Translations under genes and position numbers: made by a program | Notes under the pieces: generated by a model | The model's database searches: none | What the model was told of the DNA's origin: nothing | The model's input: the letters and a program-made list of their open reading frames with translations, nothing else | Assembly: GCA_017608505.1 (NCBI GenBank) | Contig: JAFCFT010000009.1 | Coordinates: 1 to 36,714, forward strand | Direction: 5' to 3' | Length of the DNA stretch: 36,714 nt | From: Candidatus Parvarchaeota archaeon | GTDB lineage: Archaea; Nanobdellota; Nanobdellia; WJKC01 | Part shown: piece after piece, positions 28,055-36,267 of the stretch | Layout of the letters: each line of letters begins with the position of its first letter | Numbering within the stretch: position 1 is the stretch's first letter

Positions 28055-28416
28055 AAAAAGAAGTAGGGTTAATAATAATAAGCGTTATAATGGGCGCTTT
28101 TGGGCAATTGTTTTTAAAAATAGGCGTTAACACGCTTGAAGTAATTGAGATAAGTGTTATTGGAATAGTTAATTTGATTTTCACTCCTATGGTTTTTTTG
28201 GGTTTGGCGTTATATTTTGCATCAACAATAACGTGGCTAATGGCGTTAAGCAAGGCTGAGTTGTCATTTGCATATCCTTTTATTGCTTCTGGATACGGAA
28301 TTGTTGCATATTTTGGATGGCAGTTCTTAGGAGAAAGCATAAGCGCATTAAGAATTTTAGGAATAATCACAATAATTATAGGCGTGGGAATTGTAAGTAT
28401 AAGTAGCAAAAAATGA
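28051..28416 (+). CDS. SMR/EamA-type 4-TM transporter subunit (paralogue of the upstream gene)
   Basis: MKKEVGLIIISVIMGAFGQLFLKIG...LMALSKAELSFAYPFIASGYGIVAYFGWQFLGESIS; ATGA overlap with the upstream stop. Confidence 0.75.
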   Translation: MKKEVGLIIISVIMGAFGQLFLKIGVNTLEVIEISVIGIVNLIFTPMVFLGLALYFASTITWLMALSKAELSFAYPFIASGYGIVAYFGWQFLGESISALRILGIITIIIGVGIVSISSKK

Positions 28417-29120
28417 TGTCGTTTGAGATTGTAGGGAGCATTGCAGTTTTAAAGGCAAGCGCTACAAAAAAAGATGCAAAAAAAATTCTAAGAGAAATTA
28501 AGAATGTAAAGACAGTAGTTAAAAGGGTTGGAGAAGTCAGCGGCCCGTACAGGATTAAAAAAGTCAAATATTTGGCAGGAGAGCCAACAACAGAGACAAT
28601 ACACAAGGAGAATAATTGCAGATTTAAAGTGGATTTAAATAAAGCGTATTTTAGTCCAAGATTGCAAACAGAAAGGCAAAGAGTAATATGTCAAGTATGC
28701 GAAAAAGATGTTGTTATAGACATGTTTGCAGGAGTCGGGCCTTATGCAATACCAATGGCAAAAAGAGCATATAAAGTCCTGGCAATAGACCATAATCCTT
28801 ATGCAGTTAGATACTTGCTGGAGAATATGAGATTGAACAAAGTGAAAAATATGATTGTATATGAAGGCGACGCATTAGAAATTATAAGAAGGCTTCCAAT
28901 GGCAGACAAGATTGTTATGAATGCGCCAAGACAAAATAATCAAAAGACTTTAGATGCTGCATTAAAGAATTTGAAAAAAGAAGGAATAATTTATTTTTAT
29001 ATAGTTAACAAGAAAGTTGATGAGATTAATTGCAGGGGGCTAACATTGATAAATAAGCGCAAAGTAATAGAGTATGCTCCTGGAAAGGCGCATTATTGTT
29101 TAGAACTGATGAAAGTATGA
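28413..29120 (+). CDS. Trm5-like tRNA methyltransferase (short, lacks the N-terminal D1 region)
   Basis: VGEVSGPYRIKKVKYLAGEPTTETIHKENNCRFKVDLNKAYFSPRLQTERQRV...VVIDMFAGVGPYAIPMAK; NAPR where Trm5 usually has NLP. Confidence 0.82.
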   Translation: MMSFEIVGSIAVLKASATKKDAKKILREIKNVKTVVKRVGEVSGPYRIKKVKYLAGEPTTETIHKENNCRFKVDLNKAYFSPRLQTERQRVICQVCEKDVVIDMFAGVGPYAIPMAKRAYKVLAIDHNPYAVRYLLENMRLNKVKNMIVYEGDALEIIRRLPMADKIVMNAPRQNNQKTLDAALKNLKKEGIIYFYIVNKKVDEINCRGLTLINKRKVIEYAPGKAHYCLELMKV

Positions 29121-30001
29121 GTTTTAAAAGCTTATTAAAAAAGAAATTAGAAGCAACATTAAGTGAAAAAGAATTAGAGTTGCTTCCAAGAGGTTATCAA
29201 ATGATAGGAGACATAGTGATATTAAATTTAAAAGAAGAATTAAAGAAACGCGAAAAAGAGATTGCGTTGGCAGTGCATGAGTTAGTGCCGTATGCAAAGA
29301 CCATATGCGTTAAGACAGGAGGGATAAAAGGGGAATATAGAAAGCCGCAGATAAAAAAGGTGTGGGGAAACGGCACAGAGACTGTGCATTACGAGCATGG
29401 GGCAAAATTTAAGCTGGATGTTGTAAAGGTTATGTGGGCAAAAGGGAATATCAATGAAAGAAAAAGAATTGCAAGCTTGGTGAAAAAAGGCGAAGTAATA
29501 ATAGATATGTTTGCTGGCATAGGATATTTTACAATATTGATGGCAATGAAAGGGCCAAAAGTTGTATATGCTATTGAAAAAAATCCAGAAGCGCATCATT
29601 ATTTAGTTGAGAATATTAAGATAAATAATTTAGACAATGTGAAAGCGCTTTTAGGAGACTCAAAAGAATTGGCGCTTAAGTGCGAAAAAGCTGATAGAAT
29701 AATGATGGGGTACTTGCCAGAGCCAAAAGATTTTTTAGAGACTGCCTTTAAGTGCTTAAAGGAAAAGGGAACAATTCATTATGAAGGAATAAAGAGTAAA
29801 GAGAAGGCGTATGAACTTTATGAAACAGTAAAAATTAAGGGGAATGCGCAAGGGTATAAATGCAAGTTGCTAAATGCGCAATTTGTTAAAAGTTACGGGC
29901 CAAAAAGGTGGCACATAGTGGTTGATGTACTATGTAAGAAAATTAGTAGTACGCATTTGGAACGTAAAAAGATTTCTGCAAAAGAGACTATAAAAGATTA
30001 A
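29117..30001 (+). CDS. Taw2-like tRNA wyosine aminocarboxypropyltransferase
   Basis: Paralogous fold (TGGIKGEYRKPQIKKVWGNGTETVHYEHGAKFKLDVVKVMWAKGNINERKRIA...VIIDMFAGIGYFTI); MMGYLPEP with GY in place of NLP, as in TYW2/Taw2. ATG 29117 overlaps the upstream TGA. Confidence 0.8.
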   Translation: MSFKSLLKKKLEATLSEKELELLPRGYQMIGDIVILNLKEELKKREKEIALAVHELVPYAKTICVKTGGIKGEYRKPQIKKVWGNGTETVHYEHGAKFKLDVVKVMWAKGNINERKRIASLVKKGEVIIDMFAGIGYFTILMAMKGPKVVYAIEKNPEAHHYLVENIKINNLDNVKALLGDSKELALKCEKADRIMMGYLPEPKDFLETAFKCLKEKGTIHYEGIKSKEKAYELYETVKIKGNAQGYKCKLLNAQFVKSYGPKRWHIVVDVLCKKISSTHLERKKISAKETIKD

Positions 30002-30033
30002 AACAGCGCATTGCGTATGTATTTATTCTTAGG

Positions 30034-30648
30034 ATGACCCTAAGTGTTGAAAAAAATGCGCAAAATTCTTATTTGGTAGAATTGCTGAAAAGCGAACTTG
30101 AAAAGTACATAAAAACAATAAAAGAGCATCCTGACTTTAACGACAATGAAAATTACAAGTGGTTAATTGTGGATGCGTATGTGGAGAATGGAGAAAAAGA
30201 TGTTGACACAATAGACAAAAAGATAAAAATGCACAGGGCAATACATTGGCACTTGTTGGACAACGGGTACTTAAAGCTTTTAGAAAATGAAAATATGTGG
30301 AAATTAGACGATTGTATTAAAGACCAGATAGATGAATTGGCAGAAAAAATATACGAAGAAAATTATGAATACATTAATTCTGAACTTGGAGGGTTGATAA
30401 AAGAAAAATATATAGAAAGCAAAGTGCGTACTTGCGTAAAAGAAGTTTTGCAAAGGAGGATGCCGTACATAACAAATGATGAAATAGAAAGGACAGTGAT
30501 GAATTACTTAATGGACAATGAAGTATTAAAAGAGGGAGAATGGAAGACGTTGTTTGTAATTTTAAACAATGATGTTGAAAAGATTGTAAAGGGGATATTG
30601 GAAGAGTATAAAGACTACTTTAAAAGGGTGCTTGAAAACAAAGAATAA
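30034..30648 (+). CDS. Hypothetical charged, helix-rich protein
   Basis: 204-aa ORF in a compact co-directional gene run; no family recognised. Confidence 0.7.
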   Translation: MTLSVEKNAQNSYLVELLKSELEKYIKTIKEHPDFNDNENYKWLIVDAYVENGEKDVDTIDKKIKMHRAIHWHLLDNGYLKLLENENMWKLDDCIKDQIDELAEKIYEENYEYINSELGGLIKEKYIESKVRTCVKEVLQRRMPYITNDEIERTVMNYLMDNEVLKEGEWKTLFVILNNDVEKIVKGILEEYKDYFKRVLENKE

Positions 30649-30672
30649 AAAAGAACAAAGACTTGATAGATT

Positions 30673-31530
30673 ATGGCAGAGCTAATTGTTTACTTAGAAA
30701 GAGTTGAGGAAAATTATAAGAAATTAAAGGATGCGCTGCCAAAAGCAACAATTGCGTATGCGCTTAAAGCAAATTATGATAAAAGAATACTAAAAAAATT
30801 AAAAAGACTTGGATGCGCTGCAGAAGTATGTTCAGAATATGAATATAAAATTGCAAAAAAGATAGGTTTTGAAAAGATAATAATAAATGGGTATGTCACA
30901 AAGCCTTTGAAGTGTTATTTGCAAAATGTTGAAAAAATTGGGCAAGAGGTTATGGGCCTAAAAGGGGCGCGCATGAGACTATATAAGGACAGTAAAATAG
31001 GAATGTGTGAAGAAGATATATTAAAGTGCAAATGGGATTGCATAGCATTTCATTCAAGCAGGGCGAAAATAAGCGAGTGGGGAAAATACTTGAAAAATGC
31101 GCTAAGGCTTGCTGAAAAAACAGGGGCAAGAATAATAGATGTTGGCGGGGGGATAAATGAAGAACGAATAAAGATGATTAAGAAAATAAAAAAAGATGTT
31201 ATAGTAGAGCCTGGAAGAACATTGGTTGAAAATGCTTGCGAATTAATAGCAGAAGTTTTGATGGTGAAAAATAATAATGTAATAATTGACACTGGAATAA
31301 ATTTCTTCAATAAGTTGAGCATGTCAAAGTACGAAGTAGAGGTTGTAGGAAAAGAAAAGGAAAAGAAAAACAAAGTGTACAGGGTTTGCGGTCCAATACC
31401 GACAGACATTGATAATATAGGAAAATATAATTTGCCTGAAGTTAAAGAAGGAGATGTATTAAAAATAAAGAATTGCGGGGCGTACACAATGAGTATGGCA
31501 AGCAATTGGACAAGGAGAGTGCCAAAGTGA
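30673..31530 (+). CDS. PLP fold-type III (ornithine/diaminopimelate decarboxylase-like) protein, minimal
   Basis: TIAYALKANYD (PLP-lysine motif), CIAFHSSRAK (FHVGS-like), IIDVGGGIN, IVEPGRTLVENA, CGPIPTDID, NCGAYTMSMASNW. Confidence 0.8.
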   Translation: MAELIVYLERVEENYKKLKDALPKATIAYALKANYDKRILKKLKRLGCAAEVCSEYEYKIAKKIGFEKIIINGYVTKPLKCYLQNVEKIGQEVMGLKGARMRLYKDSKIGMCEEDILKCKWDCIAFHSSRAKISEWGKYLKNALRLAEKTGARIIDVGGGINEERIKMIKKIKKDVIVEPGRTLVENACELIAEVLMVKNNNVIIDTGINFFNKLSMSKYEVEVVGKEKEKKNKVYRVCGPIPTDIDNIGKYNLPEVKEGDVLKIKNCGAYTMSMASNWTRRVPK

Positions 31531-32219
31531 ATTTGTTGGTTGGCAGGGTCGGAACGTTTACTGCAAAGGAATTAAGAAAAGCAGGGGCTCAAAAAACAAT
31601 AAAGTCATTTAAAGAACTTTATGATATTGTGAAAAATCTTAAAGGCAAGACATTTGTTATATGCGATTGGGACGGCACTGTAATAAATTCGATTAAGGGA
31701 GAAGGAAAGTTAGGATACAAGACTGTTGCTGCGCCAATGGCAATAAAAAAGTTCTTGAAAGTGGATAAAAGGAAAGAAAAAGAAATTATAAGAGAATATT
31801 TGAGAACAAGCGGCGTGCCGTTCATAGGGCAAATAAAGGTTATTTTAAAGAAAGTTTTTAAGACTAGTAATGATAAGCTTGCTTTAAAAATTAGAGAAAA
31901 GTACTACGAGTTGATATACAATCATGATTACCCGCTTTTTAAAGATGCTAAGTGGCTTAAAAAAATAAATGAGAAAGCTATTGTGATAATATCTTCAAGC
32001 ATGAGGCATAAAAAATTAAGAGAAGAAGTAAAAAGAAAGCTTGGATGGAAGCCAAGACTTGTACTAGGCGCATGGGGAAGTTTCAAGAAAGGAGAAAGAC
32101 ATTACAAGCACATTTTGAGAAAGTTGGGAAAGCCGGATAATGCGATAATAGTTGGAGACACTTTAGTGGATATGAAGGAGTGGAAAAAGTGTATTAAGGG
32201 AGGGGGTGGAGTAGCCTAG
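31527..32219 (+). CDS. HAD-superfamily hydrolase
   Basis: FVICDWDGTVINSIKGEG (motif I), VIISSSMRHKKL, IIVGDTLVDMKEW (motif IV). GTG start 31527 overlaps the upstream TGA (GTGA). Confidence 0.82.
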   Translation: MNLLVGRVGTFTAKELRKAGAQKTIKSFKELYDIVKNLKGKTFVICDWDGTVINSIKGEGKLGYKTVAAPMAIKKFLKVDKRKEKEIIREYLRTSGVPFIGQIKVILKKVFKTSNDKLALKIREKYYELIYNHDYPLFKDAKWLKKINEKAIVIISSSMRHKKLREEVKRKLGWKPRLVLGAWGSFKKGERHYKHILRKLGKPDNAIIVGDTLVDMKEWKKCIKGGGGVA

Positions 32220-32273
32220 AGGAGGGGGAGGGAAAGTCCCCCTCCTTGGGTGGATATGAAGGAGTGGAAAAAG
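32166..32273. repeat. 24-bp direct repeat flanking 60 bp of unique sequence
   Basis: gtggatatgaaggagtggaaaaag at 32166-32189 and, identical, at 32250-32273. Confidence 0.92.
32220..32246. terminator. GC-rich 10-bp-stem hairpin (role uncertain)
   Basis: aggaggggga gggaaag tccccctcct: perfect 10-bp arms with a 7-nt loop, between two convergent genes. Confidence 0.5.
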
Positions 32274-32277
32274 ACGA

Positions 32278-33015
32278 TTATTTGAGTTCAAAAGTTTTTA
32301 AGAATTCTTTTTCTATGAAGTGCAACTTAGAAGGCACAATAAGGCAGTAAGGAGGGTTGCCCCAGTCAACATTTGCCAGCTTGTTTGCTGAGCCGTAGAG
32401 AATAAGTTCGTCTTTAAAACCCAGGCGCGCGCAGCCAACAACTTTATTAATGTATTTTTTGGAATCAAGTTTTTTTAGAGTCTTTAACGCTTGAGGAATG
32501 GTTAAGTACTTGTTGCGGTCAGGCTTTAAGTCAAGGAGAAATAAAGTGTGGGCTCCAATAGATTGATTGTCAACAAGGACTTTATAAAAAGAAGAGGGGT
32601 TAAATCCTTCTTCTGGAAGAGGAATGCTTGCAACTTTGCCAAATTTGTATAGGAAAAGGCCTGTGCGGGCGCAGGCAGTAAAAATAGAGGAAGAGTTGAT
32701 TACTTTATAAGGGATGTTTTGTTTTTTGCAGTCTAAAAGGATTGAAGTGTGTGTGGTTGCGCTTAGAGGGTCGCCTTGCACAAGGAGAGCCACATTATGT
32801 TTTTTAGCAAGAGAGAGATATTCTTTTTCTTCTTCTACTTGGGAACGTGCTAGCACTTGGACAGATTTGTTAAGTAAATTTTCAAGCTCTTTTAAATTGT
32901 TAAAAACTCCAGTGTAGTTTTCTAAGAAAATGTAGTCGCAGGATTTTAAAGCATCAAGGGCATTAAGAGATAAATCTCTTTCATTTGAGAGACCAAGACC
33001 AATTAAGAACAACAT
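32278..33015 (-). CDS. dphB: Diphthine synthase
   Basis: MLFLIGLGLSNERDLSLNALDALKSCDYIFLENYTGVF...VALLVQGDPLSATTHTSILLDCKKQNIPYKVINSSSI. Confidence 0.93.
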   Translation of the reverse strand: MLFLIGLGLSNERDLSLNALDALKSCDYIFLENYTGVFNNLKELENLLNKSVQVLARSQVEEEKEYLSLAKKHNVALLVQGDPLSATTHTSILLDCKKQNIPYKVINSSSIFTACARTGLFLYKFGKVASIPLPEEGFNPSSFYKVLVDNQSIGAHTLFLLDLKPDRNKYLTIPQALKTLKKLDSKKYINKVVGCARLGFKDELILYGSANKLANVDWGNPPYCLIVPSKLHFIEKEFLKTFELK

Positions 33016-33069
33016 GTAATTTTGTGAAATGCGCAGGATTAATAAGCATTATTGACATAAAAAAAAGTA

Positions 33070-33933
33070 ATGCTTGAAATTGCGATTATAATAGCAGCGA
33101 TTGTGATGCTAGTAATTGCATCAGCATACGACTTAAAGTGGAAATATATCCCAGATTATGCCAATTACTCTTTTATGTTGATTGCTGTGATAATGAGAAT
33201 CTTGTATGCAATAGAAGCAAATAATTTGATGATTCTTATTTGGTCAGTGCCTGCAGGCGTAATATTGTTTACTTTTGGATATTCAATGTATAAGACAGGA
33301 ATGTGGGGAGGGGGGGACACGAAGCTTGTGACAGGGATAGGAATATTGATTTCTTGGTTTCCTAATGAGACAATACCTATGTTTTTGGATTATTTGGCAA
33401 ATTTATTAATAATTGGGGGTTTTTATGGAGTGCCTGCAATAATAATTATGGGATTAAAAAACAAAGATAAGATAAAAGTGAAAAAAGGAGATTGGATAAT
33501 GATTTGCGCAGGGATTGTTGCAAGCATAGTTGTATTTAATGTGATAAAAAATCCTTTAATGGCATTGCTTGTAAGCGGTGCAATAATAACAGGCTCTATG
33601 ATAAGGATATTTAAAGAGATAGAAGAAAAATGCTTTAAAAAAGAAGTGGAAATACCTAAGTTGATGGACGGTGATTGGCTGCTTAAAGAAATAAAAGTTG
33701 GTAAAAAAAGCATAAAATGCAAGAAAGAAGGTCTTTCAAAAAGTGACGTGGAATTGTTGATGAAGTGGTATAAGCAGGGAAAGATAAAAAAGGCGTTGAT
33801 AAAGGACGGGGTTGCGTACGTGCCAGCGCTTTTAGTATCATTAATAGTGACTTTGTTTTTAGGAAACATAGTGTTATTAATGAGCGTTTATGGAATGCCA
33901 AACGCAGAATTAATAATCAGCATGCTTCAGTAG
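33070..33933 (+). CDS. A24-family prepilin/preflagellin peptidase
   Basis: AYDLKWKYIPDYANY and GMWGGGDTKLVTGIGI (GxGD aspartate motif); multi-TM. Confidence 0.85.
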   Translation: MLEIAIIIAAIVMLVIASAYDLKWKYIPDYANYSFMLIAVIMRILYAIEANNLMILIWSVPAGVILFTFGYSMYKTGMWGGGDTKLVTGIGILISWFPNETIPMFLDYLANLLIIGGFYGVPAIIIMGLKNKDKIKVKKGDWIMICAGIVASIVVFNVIKNPLMALLVSGAIITGSMIRIFKEIEEKCFKKEVEIPKLMDGDWLLKEIKVGKKSIKCKKEGLSKSDVELLMKWYKQGKIKKALIKDGVAYVPALLVSLIVTLFLGNIVLLMSVYGMPNAELIISMLQ

Positions 33934-34460
33934 CTTGGAACTCTTGGTTTTTCTTCAATTACTTCTGTTTCTTTTGGCTTTTCTTCGATGACTTCTGGTT
34001 CTTTTGGCTTTTCGTGGACTTCTGGAAGGGCAGCGCTTAAAAGAGCTTTTTTTAAGGATTCGTAAGCTTCTTTTAATTCAGCTTCATTTAACTGCATGGG
34101 GTTCCAGATAATTGAAACTTGGTCGTCTTTGTAGCGCGGAATTATGTAAATTAGCATGTGCGGGCTTCGCTGGCCAGCAGCAGGTCCAAAACAGTAAACA
34201 AGGTTTACGCCTTCGCAGTTAAGGATTTGTGTCATTGCAAAAATTATCCTCTTGCAGGCGTTAAAGACTTGAGAAACCTCTTCGTCGCTTAGTTCGTGGA
34301 TTCCGTTAACGTGTTTTTTTGGAATAAGGATTGCATGGCCTTTTGTTGCAGGAAGTTTGTCAAGCACTGCTATTACAAAATCATCTTCATAAATTGGAAG
34401 ACTAGGCACTTTCTTGTCTTTAATAAGACAGAAAATGCATTGCTCTGAAGCGTCTGGCAT
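33927..34460 (-). CDS. HIT-domain protein with acidic/proline C-terminal repeats, HxHxH motif not conserved
   Basis: EQCIFCLIKDKKVPSLPIYEDDFVIAVLDKLPATKGHAILIPKKHVNGIHEL; GQRSPHMLIYIIPRY in the HIT motif position; tail KPKEPEVIEE/KPKETEVIEE/KPRVPSY. Confidence 0.88.
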   Translation of the reverse strand: MPDASEQCIFCLIKDKKVPSLPIYEDDFVIAVLDKLPATKGHAILIPKKHVNGIHELSDEEVSQVFNACKRIIFAMTQILNCEGVNLVYCFGPAAGQRSPHMLIYIIPRYKDDQVSIIWNPMQLNEAELKEAYESLKKALLSAALPEVHEKPKEPEVIEEKPKETEVIEEKPRVPSY

Positions 34461-34480
34461 GAAGAATAGTAATTGAAAAT

Positions 34481-34490
34481 TTTATAAATA
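34481..34490 (+). promoter_or_regulatory. Putative archaeal TATA box
   Basis: tttataaata about 26 nt upstream of ATG 34511. Confidence 0.5.
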
Positions 34491-34510
34491 CATTACTGTT
34501 TGCGAAAAAT

Positions 34511-34975
34511 ATGGTTGAGTCAAGGGCAAAAGCAAAAAAGATATATGAGGAGTACAGAAAAAAGCATAAGCTCCCTTCTTTAAAAGAATTAGAAGAAGAA
34601 TTTGATTTTGAGCTAAGCGAAACGTCTGGAGTAATATCGCAGATATATAGCAAGATATGGGAAAAAATAATGAAAGTAAAAAGCGATTTAGAAGGGCTTT
34701 TTAATCCGCAGCAATATTGTTGTTTGGCAGAGCACAAGTTCTTTACAGAAAAGGAGTTAAAAGAATTTTTTAACATGTATGCAGAGATAATGAAAAATTA
34801 TTGGACAGCTGTGAGAGCAGGATATATAAGCAAAGAAGAAAGAATAAGGAAAATAAAAGACAGCTATGAATTCTACAAAAAAGTAAAAGAGTTTGCAAGA
34901 AAGTTGTATGCAAGATATGTGAAAAAATGGGGAGAAAAAGGGGAAAAAGAGTCAAAAGAAGCGTATATAAGTTAA
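34511..34975 (+). CDS. Hypothetical helical protein
   Basis: 154-aa ORF with a good TATA box and coding-like composition (MVESRAKAKKIYEEYRKKHKLPSLKELEEEFDFEL...). Confidence 0.7.
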   Translation: MVESRAKAKKIYEEYRKKHKLPSLKELEEEFDFELSETSGVISQIYSKIWEKIMKVKSDLEGLFNPQQYCCLAEHKFFTEKELKEFFNMYAEIMKNYWTAVRAGYISKEERIRKIKDSYEFYKKVKEFARKLYARYVKKWGEKGEKESKEAYIS

Positions 34976-36205
34976 TTATATTTTAATTTCATTTAGAAGC
35001 TTGTTTAAAAGAGGTTTTACATTGGTGATTTCTCGTTTTATGTCAAAACAAATTCTGTCCCCTTTAATGTAAGGGCCGTAGATTATGTTGCGTTTTTTTG
35101 ACAAGAACTTGTTAAAGTTTTTATCGTCAATAAAGACAGGCGGACCAATGACTCTTTTGGATTTTGGAAGAATTGGATTTGTGATTTCAAAGTAGACAAG
35201 GCCTGAATCCAAAAAGCCGTAATTAAAGACTGTAAAGTCGCAAGATTCAAGGGTTTTAGCTATTTTTTTAAGTTCGCTTTGCAATTTTGAGAAAAAGGCG
35301 TCTCGTCTTGGGCTTGGCTTGAATTTTTTAAAGAAGATTGCGTTGCCGCGGGCTTTTGCAAGTTTAATTAGCGACTCTTTTGTTATTTGAGGCGGCTTAA
35401 AAAAAGAAATGTTTGGGTTTGCTAGAAATCTTCTTGCGCCAAGAATAAAAGTTGAAAGACTCTCGAGACTTACGCTTCTAGATGCATTACGCAAAGGATT
35501 TACAGGGTCGACGACAATTAAAGGGCAGTCAGCTTTTGTTCCCAGGGCTTTAAAAGCGCTGCTTTTAGAAGCGTAATAATTGTTAATGTCAATGAAAATC
35601 TTTGGTTTTAGTTTTGAGAAGTTCCTTAACGTGTTTTTAAAAGATTTGAAATATATGATTAAAAGTTCGAGAACATAGCCGGAAAATCCTGAGACAAAAG
35701 ATTCTGCCCCATATATGTTTAAAGCCTTGCAAAAGGCTTTAAGCAAGCGGACTTCAGTGTTTAGTCCTTTAGCAAGGTTTGACTTTACAAAATCAATGTG
35801 GAAGTATGAGGCATCCATGGAATTTTTTGCTTCTAAGGAAGTGTCAATTTTAAGAACAGGGAGAAATTCAAATTCAAAGTTTTTATAGTTGAGTTTAAAG
35901 TAATCGCGCGAGCCTTTGATTTTAATGGCTCTTGGAAAAGTGGAAGTTATGATTTTTGAAAAATACTTCATGTCGTCCTCGTCAAAAAAGCGAATGAATA
36001 AGTCTGCGTCGTGGGCTCCTGGAAGCCAAGTATCGCGGGAGAAACTGCCGCCAACAGCAATTTCAACGTTTACGCCTGAATTTGTAAATGCGCTTATGAG
36101 TTTTGAGGAGACTTCGCTAACTACTGCGTCAAAGCGAGCAGATTCCTTAATGCTTGGAGTAACAAGTTTTTTTGCTTTGTTTAAAACAGAATCAATTGAA
36201 GACAT
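34976..36205 (-). CDS. cca: CCA tRNA nucleotidyltransferase, archaeal class I
   Basis: VEIAVGGSFSRDTWLPGAHDADLFIRF; YFKLNYKNFEFEFLPVLKID; AFCKALNIYGAESFVSGFSGYVLELLIIYF. Start placed at internal ATG (MSSIDSVLNKAKKLV). Confidence 0.93.
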   Translation of the reverse strand: MSSIDSVLNKAKKLVTPSIKESARFDAVVSEVSSKLISAFTNSGVNVEIAVGGSFSRDTWLPGAHDADLFIRFFDEDDMKYFSKIITSTFPRAIKIKGSRDYFKLNYKNFEFEFLPVLKIDTSLEAKNSMDASYFHIDFVKSNLAKGLNTEVRLLKAFCKALNIYGAESFVSGFSGYVLELLIIYFKSFKNTLRNFSKLKPKIFIDINNYYASKSSAFKALGTKADCPLIVVDPVNPLRNASRSVSLESLSTFILGARRFLANPNISFFKPPQITKESLIKLAKARGNAIFFKKFKPSPRRDAFFSKLQSELKKIAKTLESCDFTVFNYGFLDSGLVYFEITNPILPKSKRVIGPPVFIDDKNFNKFLSKKRNIIYGPYIKGDRICFDIKREITNVKPLLNKLLNEIKI

Positions 36206-36267
36206 TAAGAAAAAAAAGGAAATTGGCAAATAAAAATTTAAGCATGAATGAATTGAAATAGTGTTTA

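Noticed and set aside
27996-28409. 137-aa minus ORF opposite the EamA/SMR genes
   Set aside because: Antisense shadow of two overlapping transporter genes with clear motifs.
31050-31505. 151-aa minus ORF opposite the PLP decarboxylase-like gene
   Set aside because: The + strand ORF has conserved catalytic motifs; this one has none.
32196-32249. tRNA-like start in the insert (ggtggagtagcctagagg resembles a tRNA acceptor/D-arm)
   Set aside because: No complementary 3' acceptor strand, T-arm or anticodon arm could be found.
32166-32273. Complete insertion sequence interpretation of the 84-bp repeat unit
   Set aside because: Only 60 bp between the direct repeats, no ORF and no terminal inverted repeats; at most a non-autonomous element or slippage product.
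33423-33869. 148-aa minus ORF opposite the prepilin peptidase
   Set aside because: Antisense shadow; no independent promoter or motif.
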